A program made the translations under genes and the position numbers. The notes under the pieces were generated by a model. That model was given only the letters and a program-made list of their open reading frames with translations, searched no databases and was not told the origin of the DNA. From Atopomonas sediminilitoris (GTDB lineage Bacteria; Pseudomonadota; Gammaproteobacteria; Pseudomonadales; Pseudomonadaceae), in NCBI RefSeq assembly GCF_022601735.1, contig NZ_JAKUMM010000011.1, forward strand, positions 1-64,000: 64,000 bases of DNA. The letters are read 5' to 3'. Of this stretch, positions 7,562-16,670 are shown in pieces. The number at the start of each line of letters is the position of its first letter. Positions within the stretch are counted from its first letter, which is position 1.

Positions 7562-7921
7562 CTTGGTGCGCGTGATGACCGCAAAATTAAGCTGCACCAC
7601 GTGCTCAATCCCGATGTGCGTTTGCGCTATGTCTACGACTTTGGCGATGCGTGGCAGCATGTGATTGCCCTGGAAGACAGCGTGCCTTGGCAATCTAGCA
7701 GCACGTTGTGCGAGATGTTAGACGGTGCCAGTGCTTGCCCGCCGGAAGATGTCGGCGGAGTGCCGGGCTATCTGCACTTTTTAGAAGCCCTACAACACTC
7801 CTACAGCGACGAAGGCCGTGAAGCCCTAGAGTGGGTTGGCCAGCAGTTTGATCCGCAACACTTCGACGTACGCGGTGCCAACGCGGCGGTGCAGCGTATT
7901 TGCAACAACCTGTGGGGCTAA
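7562..7921 (+). pseudogene. C-terminal fragment of a plasmid pRiA4b ORF-3-like protein
   Basis: The frame ending at 7921 has the second half of this family: DDRKIKLHHVLNP, LRYVYDFGDAWQHVIALED, SACPPEDVGGVPGYLHFLEA, EALEWVGQQFDPQHFD. The N-terminal half (the WRR...FxxLHxxIQ region) is absent; the upstream part of the open frame, from 7343, does not resemble the family and overlaps the start of the divergent membrane protein gene. The gene is therefore truncated at the 5' end. The function of the family is unknown; it is common on plasmids and islands. Confidence 0.7.
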
Positions 7922-8009
7922 AAACGTGCCTTTCACACCATTTCACATGGACCCAGTCCTGCTGCGGCAAGGCAGCTTTTCACTGTTGGTATCTGGCTGA
8001 GCGCAGATA

Positions 8010-8372
8010 GTGATAGATCTGCAACCTCTGCTAGTGCTGCTCACTGGTGAAGGGAATTTGCACGGCTTTAGCCATACATTGTTGGGCGCGAGTTTACTGG
8101 CTGTTGTTGCGGCTTTAAGCGGACGCTACGTAGCCAGCTTAGGGCTTTGGGCATTAGGCCACGGCCAGACGCTACCGCTATCGTCGCGTGTGAATTTTAT
8201 CAGCGCGTTTATTGGCACCTTCAGCCACGTGCTGCTCGATTGCGCAAGACGCCAATCAATCATTACCGGCTTCAAGAAAGACACGCAAAACACATTCGGC
8301 AAGTTAACCAATAATGATCCATCTAAGGAGCGCCGCACACACAAGCTAGGTCGTTCGGCCTTCCAGCTCTAA
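8010..8372 (+). pseudogene. Truncated membrane-bound hydrolase-like protein
   Basis: From GTG 8010 the product reads MIDLQPLLVLLTGEGNLHGF, SHTLLGASLLAVVAALSGRY and ends its recognisable part at SAFIGTFSHVLLD (about 8246). The HGxSHT and GTxSHxxLD motifs resemble membrane proteins often annotated as metal-dependent hydrolases, which continue with a DxxxHxD-like segment. Here the frame continues as unrelated CARRQSIITGF to a stop at 8372, so the 3' end has been replaced. Family assignment is tentative. Confidence 0.45.
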
Positions 8373-8628
8373 TGGTTAATCGTTTACTTGCACCGGGCCA
8401 TTGATGCTCTTGTAACCAGGGCATTGCCCCTCTGCAGCCGTCTTGGCCATGGACGAGTCCGTCGCCTTGATTATGACCAAGAGTGTGGAGCTGTTCCCTG
8501 CATTCGCGACCACTCGCACTATCGACACGCGAAATGTTTTGAGCTTTTTGCAACCCTCTGAGATCGTCGAGCAGCTATGCTACAGGGGTTAGCGACAATC
8601 TGCGTCGCGCAAAAAAAACGGCCGCACG
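8373..8628. other. Intergenic stretch without a recognised gene
   Basis: 256 bases between two accessory genes. The plus strand carries a 45-codon open stretch ending before 8593 (with FPAFATTRTIDTRNVLSFLQ) that may be a gene relic. It has no ribosome site and no recognised family. Confidence 0.3.
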
Positions 8629-9990
8629 TTAGTCAGTGTGACGTGCTTTCCAGCGGGCGAACTCCAAAGGCCTCAGACCGTAGCGCGCAAGAACCCCTTC
8701 GTGCAGTCGGCGAAGCTCCTCAACGATGAGAGCCTGTACATCAAGTCGCTCGCGCTCTGGTACCGCCTCAGAAATCGACGACTGAATGCAACTCAAAGGG
8801 TCAAGCTCTGCATTGATAACCACTTCTCGAACGGTTGCTTTGATCAAATCCCGCCAGATCAGACGCAACGGGTCCGGCTCTGCCAAATCCTGCTTGATGG
8901 CTAGATATTCTTGGGTTGAGCGCTCGTAAGCCCAGAGGTATAGATCACGCAAAAGCTCCACCCTAGTCATTTCATACACACCTAGGATCGCTCTGCTGTA
9001 CGCCTGCTCTGGCACATCTAAAAAGGTGAGCGGGCAAAGATTAGCGCGAAAAAGGGGCAGATTCGCGGCGAGCCGAGACGTACGCTTGTTGATGTCCGCA
9101 AAAGGCTGCAGGTAGGGCAAATGAACCATCATGAAGAAAGACTGCTCGAAGGGATCCCTAATCTGGTTGGCTTTACCGAGCAATGAATCAAGCGTGACCT
9201 CAAGCTGTTGAGGTGTAGCTAGGGGGCGGTAGGTGCTTTTACCGATATCAACAGCGTGCTGACGAATGCGGCCTTCATCGGCAGGATTTGGCAGCAAGTT
9301 CTCCGCCAAAGCGCTGTGCAGATTCATCAAGGTGTAGCGATTGAACTCCGCACTGTCGATGTTCTCAACCAGCAGCTCAATGGCCGTTTTATGGTTCAAG
9401 ATCATCTGTGTTTCGATGGCAGCTTTACCCTTGGCAGCTGTGCCATGCTCAATCAGCTGACGAGTGTCGAGCCTAGAGTAGGTGTTGCCTTCCAGATGGC
9501 TAGAAGCCCAAGACAAGTCAATCAGGAGACGATTCAGCACAGCACGGCTGTATGTGCCGGCAGGTTCTACAGCGTCGGTAGTTTTGCCCATTCGATGTAA
9601 TTGTCGCCGTATTGATTGCGGCAGGTAACTCGTTACATTCGGCTGATATGCGTCTAAAAAGTCGTGTTGGTAGCCAACCGGCTTGCGCGCCTCTGGCGGT
9701 TGATTGATGTATGCAAGAACATCACGACTGTCTTCCGACAACGGGATATAGGACGGAAAGCTATCGGGATCGCCTTCAACAACGCTCGACTCAGACACTG
9801 GTAGCATGCCGAAATAGCGTCTTGCTCGGGCCTCCCCCTGCGCCACAACCTGACCGCTTTCTATAAGCTTGGCGATGGTCCGCTGAACTGTTCGCCTAGC
9901 CAGCTCAGGGTGCTTCGCTAGTAGCTCAGCGAGCGTCAAACCTTGCTTAGAAGCATGGATACTGGTGACGAGATCGGTCATTAATGACAT
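8629..9990 (-). CDS. Fic-fold protein with winged helix and a degenerate active site
   Basis: A 453-residue protein from ATG 9990; an open frame reaches 10206, but the downstream start follows a repeat-rich control region and begins a clear winged helix (LTLAELLAKHPELARRTVQR, residues 18-45). A Fic domain covers about 150-360. The class II inhibitory motif SSHLEGN is present (S163, E167, G168). The catalytic loop reads QPFADINKR (295-303), where AMP-transferring Fic enzymes have HPFxxGNGR, so the general-base histidine is replaced by glutamine. Other Fic-like proteins with a QPFxDxNKR loop are known to me, so this may be a subfamily trait. AMP transfer is therefore doubtful and a regulatory role is possible. 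It lies 299 bases downstream of the PLD-helicase gene, with its own likely promoter. Confidence 0.8.
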   Translation of the reverse strand: MSLMTDLVTSIHASKQGLTLAELLAKHPELARRTVQRTIAKLIESGQVVAQGEARARRYFGMLPVSESSVVEGDPDSFPSYIPLSEDSRDVLAYINQPPEARKPVGYQHDFLDAYQPNVTSYLPQSIRRQLHRMGKTTDAVEPAGTYSRAVLNRLLIDLSWASSHLEGNTYSRLDTRQLIEHGTAAKGKAAIETQMILNHKTAIELLVENIDSAEFNRYTLMNLHSALAENLLPNPADEGRIRQHAVDIGKSTYRPLATPQQLEVTLDSLLGKANQIRDPFEQSFFMMVHLPYLQPFADINKRTSRLAANLPLFRANLCPLTFLDVPEQAYSRAILGVYEMTRVELLRDLYLWAYERSTQEYLAIKQDLAEPDPLRLIWRDLIKATVREVVINAELDPLSCIQSSISEAVPERERLDVQALIVEELRRLHEGVLARYGLRPLEFARWKARHTD

Positions 9991-10015
9991 AGCAACGTGG
10001 CGCCATTCAGAGTGC

Positions 10016-10077
10016 TTTTGGCGCAATTTTGGCGTAATTCTAAAAACCGCGCCACTTATGGTGGCGATTTTGGCGCA
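10016..10077 (-). promoter_or_regulatory. Repeated TTTTGGCG operator-like sites upstream of the Fic gene
   Basis: TTTTGGCGCA occurs at 10016-10025 and 10068-10077, and TTTTGGCGTA at 10027-10036. Between them lies an inverted GCGCCAC/GTGGCGA pair around 10050-10066. The cluster sits 26-87 bases upstream of the Fic start. The encoded winged helix makes autoregulation plausible, which is inference. Confidence 0.5.
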
Positions 10078-10289
10078 GTTTAAGCGCTGCCACCTCAGTG
10101 AGCAGCTCTGGGCCAACCCTCTGTTGGACGCCAGGCTTTGCATGGCATGAGGCAATATAGGGTCAGACAGCTTAAAGGTGTTGCACTGAGCTTTAGCGAC
10201 CGCCACATCTCTGCTGAGCCTAAAAAGGCGCTTCTAGTAGTGTCTGCTGATCCAATTGACACTATCACAAACAGCACATTACGCCGCAG

Positions 10290-13200
10290 CTACCCTGAAT
10301 AACCCAACACACACGCGACAATCCGCTCTTCCCACGTTTGCCGCATGGCGATGCCGGAAACACGTTCGATCACTTGCTCGACGGGCACAGGCTTAGCCAA
10401 TAAGTCTTTGTGAATGTCGCGCAAACGCGTGATGGCTGCACGTCTGCCGACACGCTCTAGATACCGCGACCACGTTGGTCTAACGAGGTCTAGCCAGGCA
10501 TCAGCCAACTGCGCCCAGTCTGGGCAGTCGTTTTTGCCAGTGGTTTGCAGCGTTTCTATAAGCCATTGAACTTGCTCAGCTTGCTCAGCGGTGGTTATCC
10601 AGCCTTTTTGCTTGGCCCAACGTGGGATAACGTCTGCCATTTGTTCCAAAGCACGTTGCTTGCGGCGCGGCAGTAATAAACGCTCTTTACTGGTCAGCTG
10701 CGCCAACAAGTTAACCAAGGTACGAGCCGATGAATGACTGGGTGGCAAATCACTCACCTCTTGCGGCAATCGTTCTCGCAAGGCGGTCACCACATCGTGC
10801 AGATTCACTAAAGGTTGTTGAGCCTCATTGGCCAAGAATATCCAACGAGGTGCGCTGTGCGCGTTACCTGCCAGGCAAGCAAACAGCCATGGCTCATGCG
10901 CTGGCACCAAACTTACCCGCGACAGCACCACTTCTGCTTGGTCAACAAGCTGCGCATATTCAGCAGGCTCTAACAGCGCCTTTGGCCCCTCTACAAGCCC
11001 ACGCACCGGTGCAAAGGCATCTTCAATCCCATCCCAAGGGATTGCTTCACGGGCTTTAATTTCTCTCTCGACATCTTCGTAGCGAATCACGTGAGAAGCG
11101 CTGCCCTCAGGCTGCATTTCATTGGGCAGCTGCAAATTGCCACCCAGTAACGCCTCCACCTCTTCTGTTCGCGCCACAAACTTTTCATCCGCTTTCAGTG
11201 CAAAGGCGGATGCATCCAGTGGCCACCAACATTCGATCGTATCGTGCGGGCTATCCATTCGATCGATCCGCCCGACACGCTGCTCAGCAAAGCGCACCAC
11301 GCTAGGCATGTCCAAATGCACCATGGTGGAAGCACGCTGCAAGTTCACCCCTTCAGACATAGCGTCGCTACACAGCGCGATAACACGCCCAGCGCCATGA
11401 ATAGGATCTAAGCGCTTTTGCAGGCGTTCGTTTTGCGTTTTATTGCCGCCCACACCGAGTAAGACATCCACTTTGAGTGGCTTAGGCTGCTGCATCAGTA
11501 AATGACGCAAATAGCGTAAGGTCAGTGGAAAGTGATCAAACGCAATCACTTGCTCATGCCGCTCGGCCAGCTCAAGCAGCAAACTGCACTTGCGCTGCTC
11601 GCGGGTGTCACTCATTTTTTCAAGTTGCGTCAAGATGCGGTTGTACGCCCAGGCCTCAGCGTCACACACTTTCTTATGTTCTTCTGGGTCTGTAAGCCAA
11701 TCAGGCAAATGGATGCCTAACAGGTTTTCTGGCACACGGCCTTTTAGCGATTCAATCCGCTCCAGCATATTGCCGCTATCGTCTTCACCACCCTTCTCAC
11801 CCAAAGTCGGCAAGCCCATGGCTTCAAGCGCCTTAGTCTCACCGAGTATGTGGCGAAATAACGCCAATCGAGATGATCGCAAACTCGCCATCACATGATG
11901 CTGAGCCAGCGAACTCGCCGAATGCAAACGCATCGCCAGATACTTATCTGCCGTCACGCCTTGGCGTGCCAAGGCTTCTGGTAGATACAGCGGTTTTTCG
12001 AAATGCCCAACGCCTTTCAAATGTCGTGCAAGCACAGCAATCTGCTTCGCCAAGCGGATATCGCCTTCAGGCTCATTCAGCGGATAGCCCACCGCGCTAT
12101 GCACTGGATAGCGACAAATCCTCCCACTGGCATTGGTATAGGCCTTTGGCTGCTGAGCCACCATGGCATTGAGCTGAGTTTTGGTTCTGCGCACGGTAAA
12201 ACTGGCAATCGCCGACTTTAACTCATGCAGTTCGTGGGGCTGGATTTCCGCGTGATGCCCTTTGGCGCGACTCAACCGCTCAAAAATCGCCAGCACCGGG
12301 TCGTCAAAGTTATCAGCCCCAAGAATATCGATAAGGCGCAATAAGTCTTTGGCTGAGCGATTGATCGGGGTGGCTGTAAACAACACGGTCTGATCTGCCA
12401 AGTTATGCAGCAACTGACGTGTGCGCTTGGAATGCTGATTAAGAAAGTTATGTGCCTCATCGACAGCCAAGGTTTGCGCCTGTGCCAGTTGCCTAGCAAT
12501 GATGCTGTCTTCTGCCGGCTTGAGCACACTTAACGAGCCATGCGAAATCACATCTAACGCAAGCTGACAGCGCGTTCTTTCGTTATCCCAGTTGGGGGCT
12601 ACTAAGGGTGGGCAAACCATGGCCATTTGCCCTTTATGCCCGCGCGACATTGACCAAATACGATCATAGATAGCACGTAGCAGATGAGCCCCCATACGGG
12701 TTTTACCTGAGCCGGTAGCATCCGCCACTAACACACCGCCCACAGTTTCCAGCAAGTACAAAGCTTGCCCAATACCTTGCTGCTGTGAGGGCCAAAGCCT
12801 GGTGCCTTGGTGTGCATTCAGCGATTGCCAGTACTGCTCAGCCCAGGTGCCGTTGAGCAGTTCAGCACAAGCGCGAGCCATGGCCTCTTTCCAACTCACA
12901 AACCGCAGCAGCTCCCTCAACAGAGCTATCAAGTGGTCCCGTGCGTCAAGCCCCTGCAACCATAAGTACTCAGCGACCTGCCAAACCTCGTTAAACCGTT
13001 GCTTTTCTTGCCCTTGGGTAAAACGAACATTGGCTTCATGCTGAAAAGTAAGCCCAGGCTCAGTGAAATTGCTGGAGCCCAACGTAACGGCGGTCGCGGT
13101 GCAATACAGCTTGGCATGCACGCGAGGACCAGCGCCCGGATAACGCACCTGCACAGCACCTTGCTCAAGTAATTCGATACAGCGAATCAATTGCCCGCTT

Positions 13201-13532
13201 AAACGCAGTGAAACACCCCGTGCGCGCCAATAAGTGCGCACCTCTTCACTAAAGTCATGGCGCTTCAAGCGAAATTCCTGCTGCCGGCTTGGGCTGGGCT
13301 CAGAGCCCAACAACAAGCGCAAACAGCCTGTTTTATCGCCACGCTGGCTGATCAACATCAGCAACTGATCAAGCCCGCTGTACCCAGCCACCACCAGTGC
13401 CTCACCCGGTTGGGTCAAGTCACCCAGCAAGGTGGCTTGCACCTTACGACCCGGCGCATTGAGCGGCATGCGTCCCGCCGAGGGCAAATCGGCGGGTAAG
13501 GGTTGGTACTCATCAAACAGCGATCCCTGCAT
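10290..13532 (-). CDS. PLD-nuclease / SF2 helicase fusion protein
   Basis: A 1080-residue protein. ATG 13532 is chosen because CCGGAG lies 7 bases upstream; a GTG at 13553 would overlap hsdR. Residues about 35-200 form a phospholipase D-like domain with one HxK motif (RVHAKLYCTA) followed by LGSSNFTEPGL. A SNF2-like helicase follows, with Walker A DATGSGKTRMG near residue 275, VDEAHNF, LFTATPINRS and the C-terminal motor (SDAMSEGVNLQRAS, EQRVGRIDRMDS). Single PLD motifs usually act as dimers to cleave phosphodiester bonds, so it may be a nuclease-translocase. It begins 11 bases after the hsdR stop on the same strand, so it probably belongs to the RM operon. PLD and SNF2 proteins occur in DISARM-type defence, but the DrmA and DrmB partners are absent. 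Confidence 0.8.
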   Translation of the reverse strand: MQGSLFDEYQPLPADLPSAGRMPLNAPGRKVQATLLGDLTQPGEALVVAGYSGLDQLLMLISQRGDKTGCLRLLLGSEPSPSRQQEFRLKRHDFSEEVRTYWRARGVSLRLSGQLIRCIELLEQGAVQVRYPGAGPRVHAKLYCTATAVTLGSSNFTEPGLTFQHEANVRFTQGQEKQRFNEVWQVAEYLWLQGLDARDHLIALLRELLRFVSWKEAMARACAELLNGTWAEQYWQSLNAHQGTRLWPSQQQGIGQALYLLETVGGVLVADATGSGKTRMGAHLLRAIYDRIWSMSRGHKGQMAMVCPPLVAPNWDNERTRCQLALDVISHGSLSVLKPAEDSIIARQLAQAQTLAVDEAHNFLNQHSKRTRQLLHNLADQTVLFTATPINRSAKDLLRLIDILGADNFDDPVLAIFERLSRAKGHHAEIQPHELHELKSAIASFTVRRTKTQLNAMVAQQPKAYTNASGRICRYPVHSAVGYPLNEPEGDIRLAKQIAVLARHLKGVGHFEKPLYLPEALARQGVTADKYLAMRLHSASSLAQHHVMASLRSSRLALFRHILGETKALEAMGLPTLGEKGGEDDSGNMLERIESLKGRVPENLLGIHLPDWLTDPEEHKKVCDAEAWAYNRILTQLEKMSDTREQRKCSLLLELAERHEQVIAFDHFPLTLRYLRHLLMQQPKPLKVDVLLGVGGNKTQNERLQKRLDPIHGAGRVIALCSDAMSEGVNLQRASTMVHLDMPSVVRFAEQRVGRIDRMDSPHDTIECWWPLDASAFALKADEKFVARTEEVEALLGGNLQLPNEMQPEGSASHVIRYEDVEREIKAREAIPWDGIEDAFAPVRGLVEGPKALLEPAEYAQLVDQAEVVLSRVSLVPAHEPWLFACLAGNAHSAPRWIFLANEAQQPLVNLHDVVTALRERLPQEVSDLPPSHSSARTLVNLLAQLTSKERLLLPRRKQRALEQMADVIPRWAKQKGWITTAEQAEQVQWLIETLQTTGKNDCPDWAQLADAWLDLVRPTWSRYLERVGRRAAITRLRDIHKDLLAKPVPVEQVIERVSGIAMRQTWEERIVACVLGYSG

Positions 13533-13543
13533 GCGTACTCCGG

Positions 13544-16500
13544 TTACATCCACGCCTCACACAGCGTTTCAGCCTGGGCCAATACCAACTGCGCAGCCTC
13601 TTCTTGCTGATCCGGCGGGTATTTGTACTTGCGCAAAATGCGCTTAACCATAAGGCGTAACTTGGCGCGCACGCTGTCGCGGTTGCTCCAATCCACCGTT
13701 ACGTTCTGCCGGAGGCTGTCGGTGAGTTCGTGGGCAATCTTGGCGAGAATTTCGTCACCCAGCTCACGCACCGAAGCTTCGTTATTTGCCAAGGCATCGT
13801 AGAAGGCCAGTTCGTCATCATTGAGCCCTAACTGCTCGCCGCGCTGACTGGCAGCAGCGAACTTTTTCGCCATTTCAATCAGTTCTTCGATGACCTGGGC
13901 GGTTTCGATGGAGCGGTTCTGATAGCGCTTGATCACGCTATCGAGCAGTTCAGAGAACTTCTTTTCCTGAGCTAGGTTGCTGGCAAACTTGCTCTTGATC
14001 TCACCTTCCAGCAGGCGCTCCAGCAGCTCAACGGCAAGGTTTTTCTCTGGCAGGTTGCGCACCTCGGCGAGGAACTCGTCATCCAGCAAGCCGATGTTAG
14101 GCTTATCCAGCCCCACGGCGGCAAACACATCAACCACGTCCCCTGACACCACGGCATTGCCGATGATCTGGCGGATGGCCAGCTCGCGCTCTTCATCGGT
14201 TTTCTTTTTTGAGCTGATGTCGCGCTTAGTAAGCATGACCTTGATGGCTTGGAAAAAGGCCACTTCTTCGCGCACGGCTTTAGCTTCATCCAAAGTGCAG
14301 CAGAGGGTGAACGCCTTACTCATAGCCAAGGCGTTATCGGCAAAGCGCTTTTTGCCCTCTTTAACGCCCAGTACGTGGTTGGCTGCACCAGCGAGCAGCT
14401 TATGCCCACCGGTTAAAAAATCGCGGTAATCAAAGCCATGCAACAAGCCACGCAGCACATCAAGCTTTTCCTCCAGCACTGCATATGCCTCATGAGCGTC
14501 CACCGTGGGCCTGCCCCGACCTTTGCTGGCTGTGTACTCTTTCAGCGCTGCTTTTAGCTCGTTAGCAATACCGATGTAGTCCACCACCAAGCCGCCCTGC
14601 TTGTCTTTGAACACGCGGTTTACCCGGGCGATGGCCTGCATCAGGTTGTGGCCCTTCATGGGTTTATCGACATACAAAGTATGCACGCAAGGTGCATCGA
14701 AGCCGGTCAGCCACATGTCACGCACAATCACCAACTGCAGCGGGTCTTTCGGGTCTTTGAAGCGCTTCTCCAGGCGTTTCTTCACTTGGCTCGGGTAGAT
14801 ATGCGGGCGCAGCAGGGCTTTGTCCGAAGCACTGCCGGTCATCACGATTTTTACCGCGCCCTTTTCCGGGTCTTCGTCATGCCACTCCGGACGCAGCGCG
14901 ATGATCTCGTTGTACAAGTGCACACAGATTTCGCGGCTCATGGCCACCACCATGGCCTTACCGCTTTGCGCCTGATTGCGCTCGGCAAAATGCGCCACCA
15001 GATCGGCCGCCACGCTTTTAATCCGTGGCTCAGCACCGACCACCTTTTCCAACGCTGCCCAGCGAGACTTCAAGCGTGACTGCTGATCTTCTTCCTCATC
15101 CTCAGCCAGCTCATCGACCTCCTCGTCGATATGCGCCAGCTCCGCGTCTTTGAGCGACAACTTAGCCAGGCGTGACTCGTAGTAGATGGCCACGGTGGCG
15201 CCATCTTCCTTGGCCTGCTGCATGTCGTAGACGTGGATATAGTCACCGAAAACCGCACGGGTATCGCGGTCTTCACTTGAAACCGGCGTGCCGGTAAAAG
15301 CAACAAAGGTGGCATTGGGCAAAGCATCGCGCAGGTGCTGGGCGTAACCCACCTGGTAGCGCGCACTGGCTTCAGCAGCCTGCAAACCAGGGGCTTTGAG
15401 CGAGGCACTGAAACCGTATTGGGTGCGGTGCGCCTCGTCGGCCACCACCACGATATTCGAGCGCTCCGAGAGCACTGGGAAGCTGTCTTCATCCTCGCCC
15501 GGCATGAACTTCTGGATGGTGGCGAAGACAATGCCGCCGCTGGGGCGGTTAGCCAATTTCTCGCGCAAGTCGCCCCGCGTAGTCACCTGCACCGGTTGCT
15601 CACGCAGCAAATCCTGCGACAGCGAGAACACACCAAACAGCTGGCCATCCAAGTCGTTGCGGTCGGTGATCACCACGATGGTCGGGTTTTCCATCGCCGC
15701 TTCTTGCATCACCCGTGCGGCGAAACAGGTCATGGTGATGCTCTTGCCCGAGCCCTGAGTGTGCCAAACCACCCCGCCCTTGTGCGTGCCACCGGGGCGC
15801 GAAGCATTCACCACCTGCACAATAGCCGCACGCACCGCATGAAATTGGTGATAGCCGGCGATCTTCTTCACCAGCCGGCCGTCATCCTCAAACAGCACAA
15901 AGTAACGCAGGTAATCGAGCAAAATGGCCGGTTGCAGCACACCACGCACCAACGTTTCTAGCTCGTTAAACTCTCCCAACGGATCAACTGCCACTCCATC
16001 GATAGTTCGCCAGCGGGCAAAGCGCTCGATATCCGCCGACAGCGAGCCCATGCGCGCCTCGCTGCCATCGCTGATGACCAGAATCTCGTTGTAGTGGAAG
16101 ACGTCCGGAATCTGTTCCTTGTAGGTCTGGATCTGATCGAACGCCTTGATCAAGTCGGCATTCACATCCGCTGGATTCTTCAGCTCCAGCAATACCAGCG
16201 GTAGGCCGTTGACGAACAAGATGATGTCCGGCCGCCGCGTGTGCTTGGGCCCCTGAATGCTGAACTGATTGATGGCCAACCACTCGTTGGCTCGCACATC
16301 CGCCCAGTCAATCAGACGAACAAAGTCGCCCCGGGTCTCACCGTCCTTCTGGTACTGCACCGGCACGCCGCTGACCAGCAAGCGATGGAATAGGCGGTTG
16401 GCCGAAAGCTGCACCGGCACACCCAAATCGACCACTTGTTTCAGCGCATCTTCGCGTGCCGTCATTGGCACATCGGGGTTTAACCGTTCAACGGCTCTGC

Positions 16501-16645
16501 GTAAGCGGCCTATCAGCAGCACATCGCGGTAACTTGCACGCTCGGGGTTGTCGCCATCGTGGGCGATGTCCGGCCCATAGAGGTGCGTGTAACCCTGCTC
16601 ACCGAGCCAGCCGAGGGTTTCCTGTTCCAGTTGATCTTCAGTCAT
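13544..16645 (-). CDS. hsdR: Type I restriction endonuclease subunit R
   Basis: A 1033-residue HsdR of normal length. The N-terminal nuclease domain has the PD-(D/E)xK signature RRPDIILFVNGLPLVLLELK (near residues 135-155). The translocase motor has a Walker A in WHTQGSGKSIT (near 295), ADEAHRTQYG (near 405) and FVAFTGTP. The C-terminal helical part contacts the methylase complex. HsdR cuts unmodified DNA after ATP-driven translocation as part of an R2M2S complex. It is read after the Fic gene (25-base gap) and just before the PLD-helicase gene, so methylase and nuclease subunits are separated here by three inserted genes. No disabling change is seen. Confidence 0.93.
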   Translation of the reverse strand: MTEDQLEQETLGWLGEQGYTHLYGPDIAHDGDNPERASYRDVLLIGRLRRAVERLNPDVPMTAREDALKQVVDLGVPVQLSANRLFHRLLVSGVPVQYQKDGETRGDFVRLIDWADVRANEWLAINQFSIQGPKHTRRPDIILFVNGLPLVLLELKNPADVNADLIKAFDQIQTYKEQIPDVFHYNEILVISDGSEARMGSLSADIERFARWRTIDGVAVDPLGEFNELETLVRGVLQPAILLDYLRYFVLFEDDGRLVKKIAGYHQFHAVRAAIVQVVNASRPGGTHKGGVVWHTQGSGKSITMTCFAARVMQEAAMENPTIVVITDRNDLDGQLFGVFSLSQDLLREQPVQVTTRGDLREKLANRPSGGIVFATIQKFMPGEDEDSFPVLSERSNIVVVADEAHRTQYGFSASLKAPGLQAAEASARYQVGYAQHLRDALPNATFVAFTGTPVSSEDRDTRAVFGDYIHVYDMQQAKEDGATVAIYYESRLAKLSLKDAELAHIDEEVDELAEDEEEDQQSRLKSRWAALEKVVGAEPRIKSVAADLVAHFAERNQAQSGKAMVVAMSREICVHLYNEIIALRPEWHDEDPEKGAVKIVMTGSASDKALLRPHIYPSQVKKRLEKRFKDPKDPLQLVIVRDMWLTGFDAPCVHTLYVDKPMKGHNLMQAIARVNRVFKDKQGGLVVDYIGIANELKAALKEYTASKGRGRPTVDAHEAYAVLEEKLDVLRGLLHGFDYRDFLTGGHKLLAGAANHVLGVKEGKKRFADNALAMSKAFTLCCTLDEAKAVREEVAFFQAIKVMLTKRDISSKKKTDEERELAIRQIIGNAVVSGDVVDVFAAVGLDKPNIGLLDDEFLAEVRNLPEKNLAVELLERLLEGEIKSKFASNLAQEKKFSELLDSVIKRYQNRSIETAQVIEELIEMAKKFAAASQRGEQLGLNDDELAFYDALANNEASVRELGDEILAKIAHELTDSLRQNVTVDWSNRDSVRAKLRLMVKRILRKYKYPPDQQEEAAQLVLAQAETLCEAWM

Positions 16646-16670
16646 TCGTCTGCCTTACCTGGCCTAAGCA

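Noticed and set aside
10290..13532. Classing the locus as DISARM
   Set aside because: The PLD and helicase domains are suggestive, but no DrmA, DrmB or DISARM methylase is present; the locus is built on type I hsd genes.
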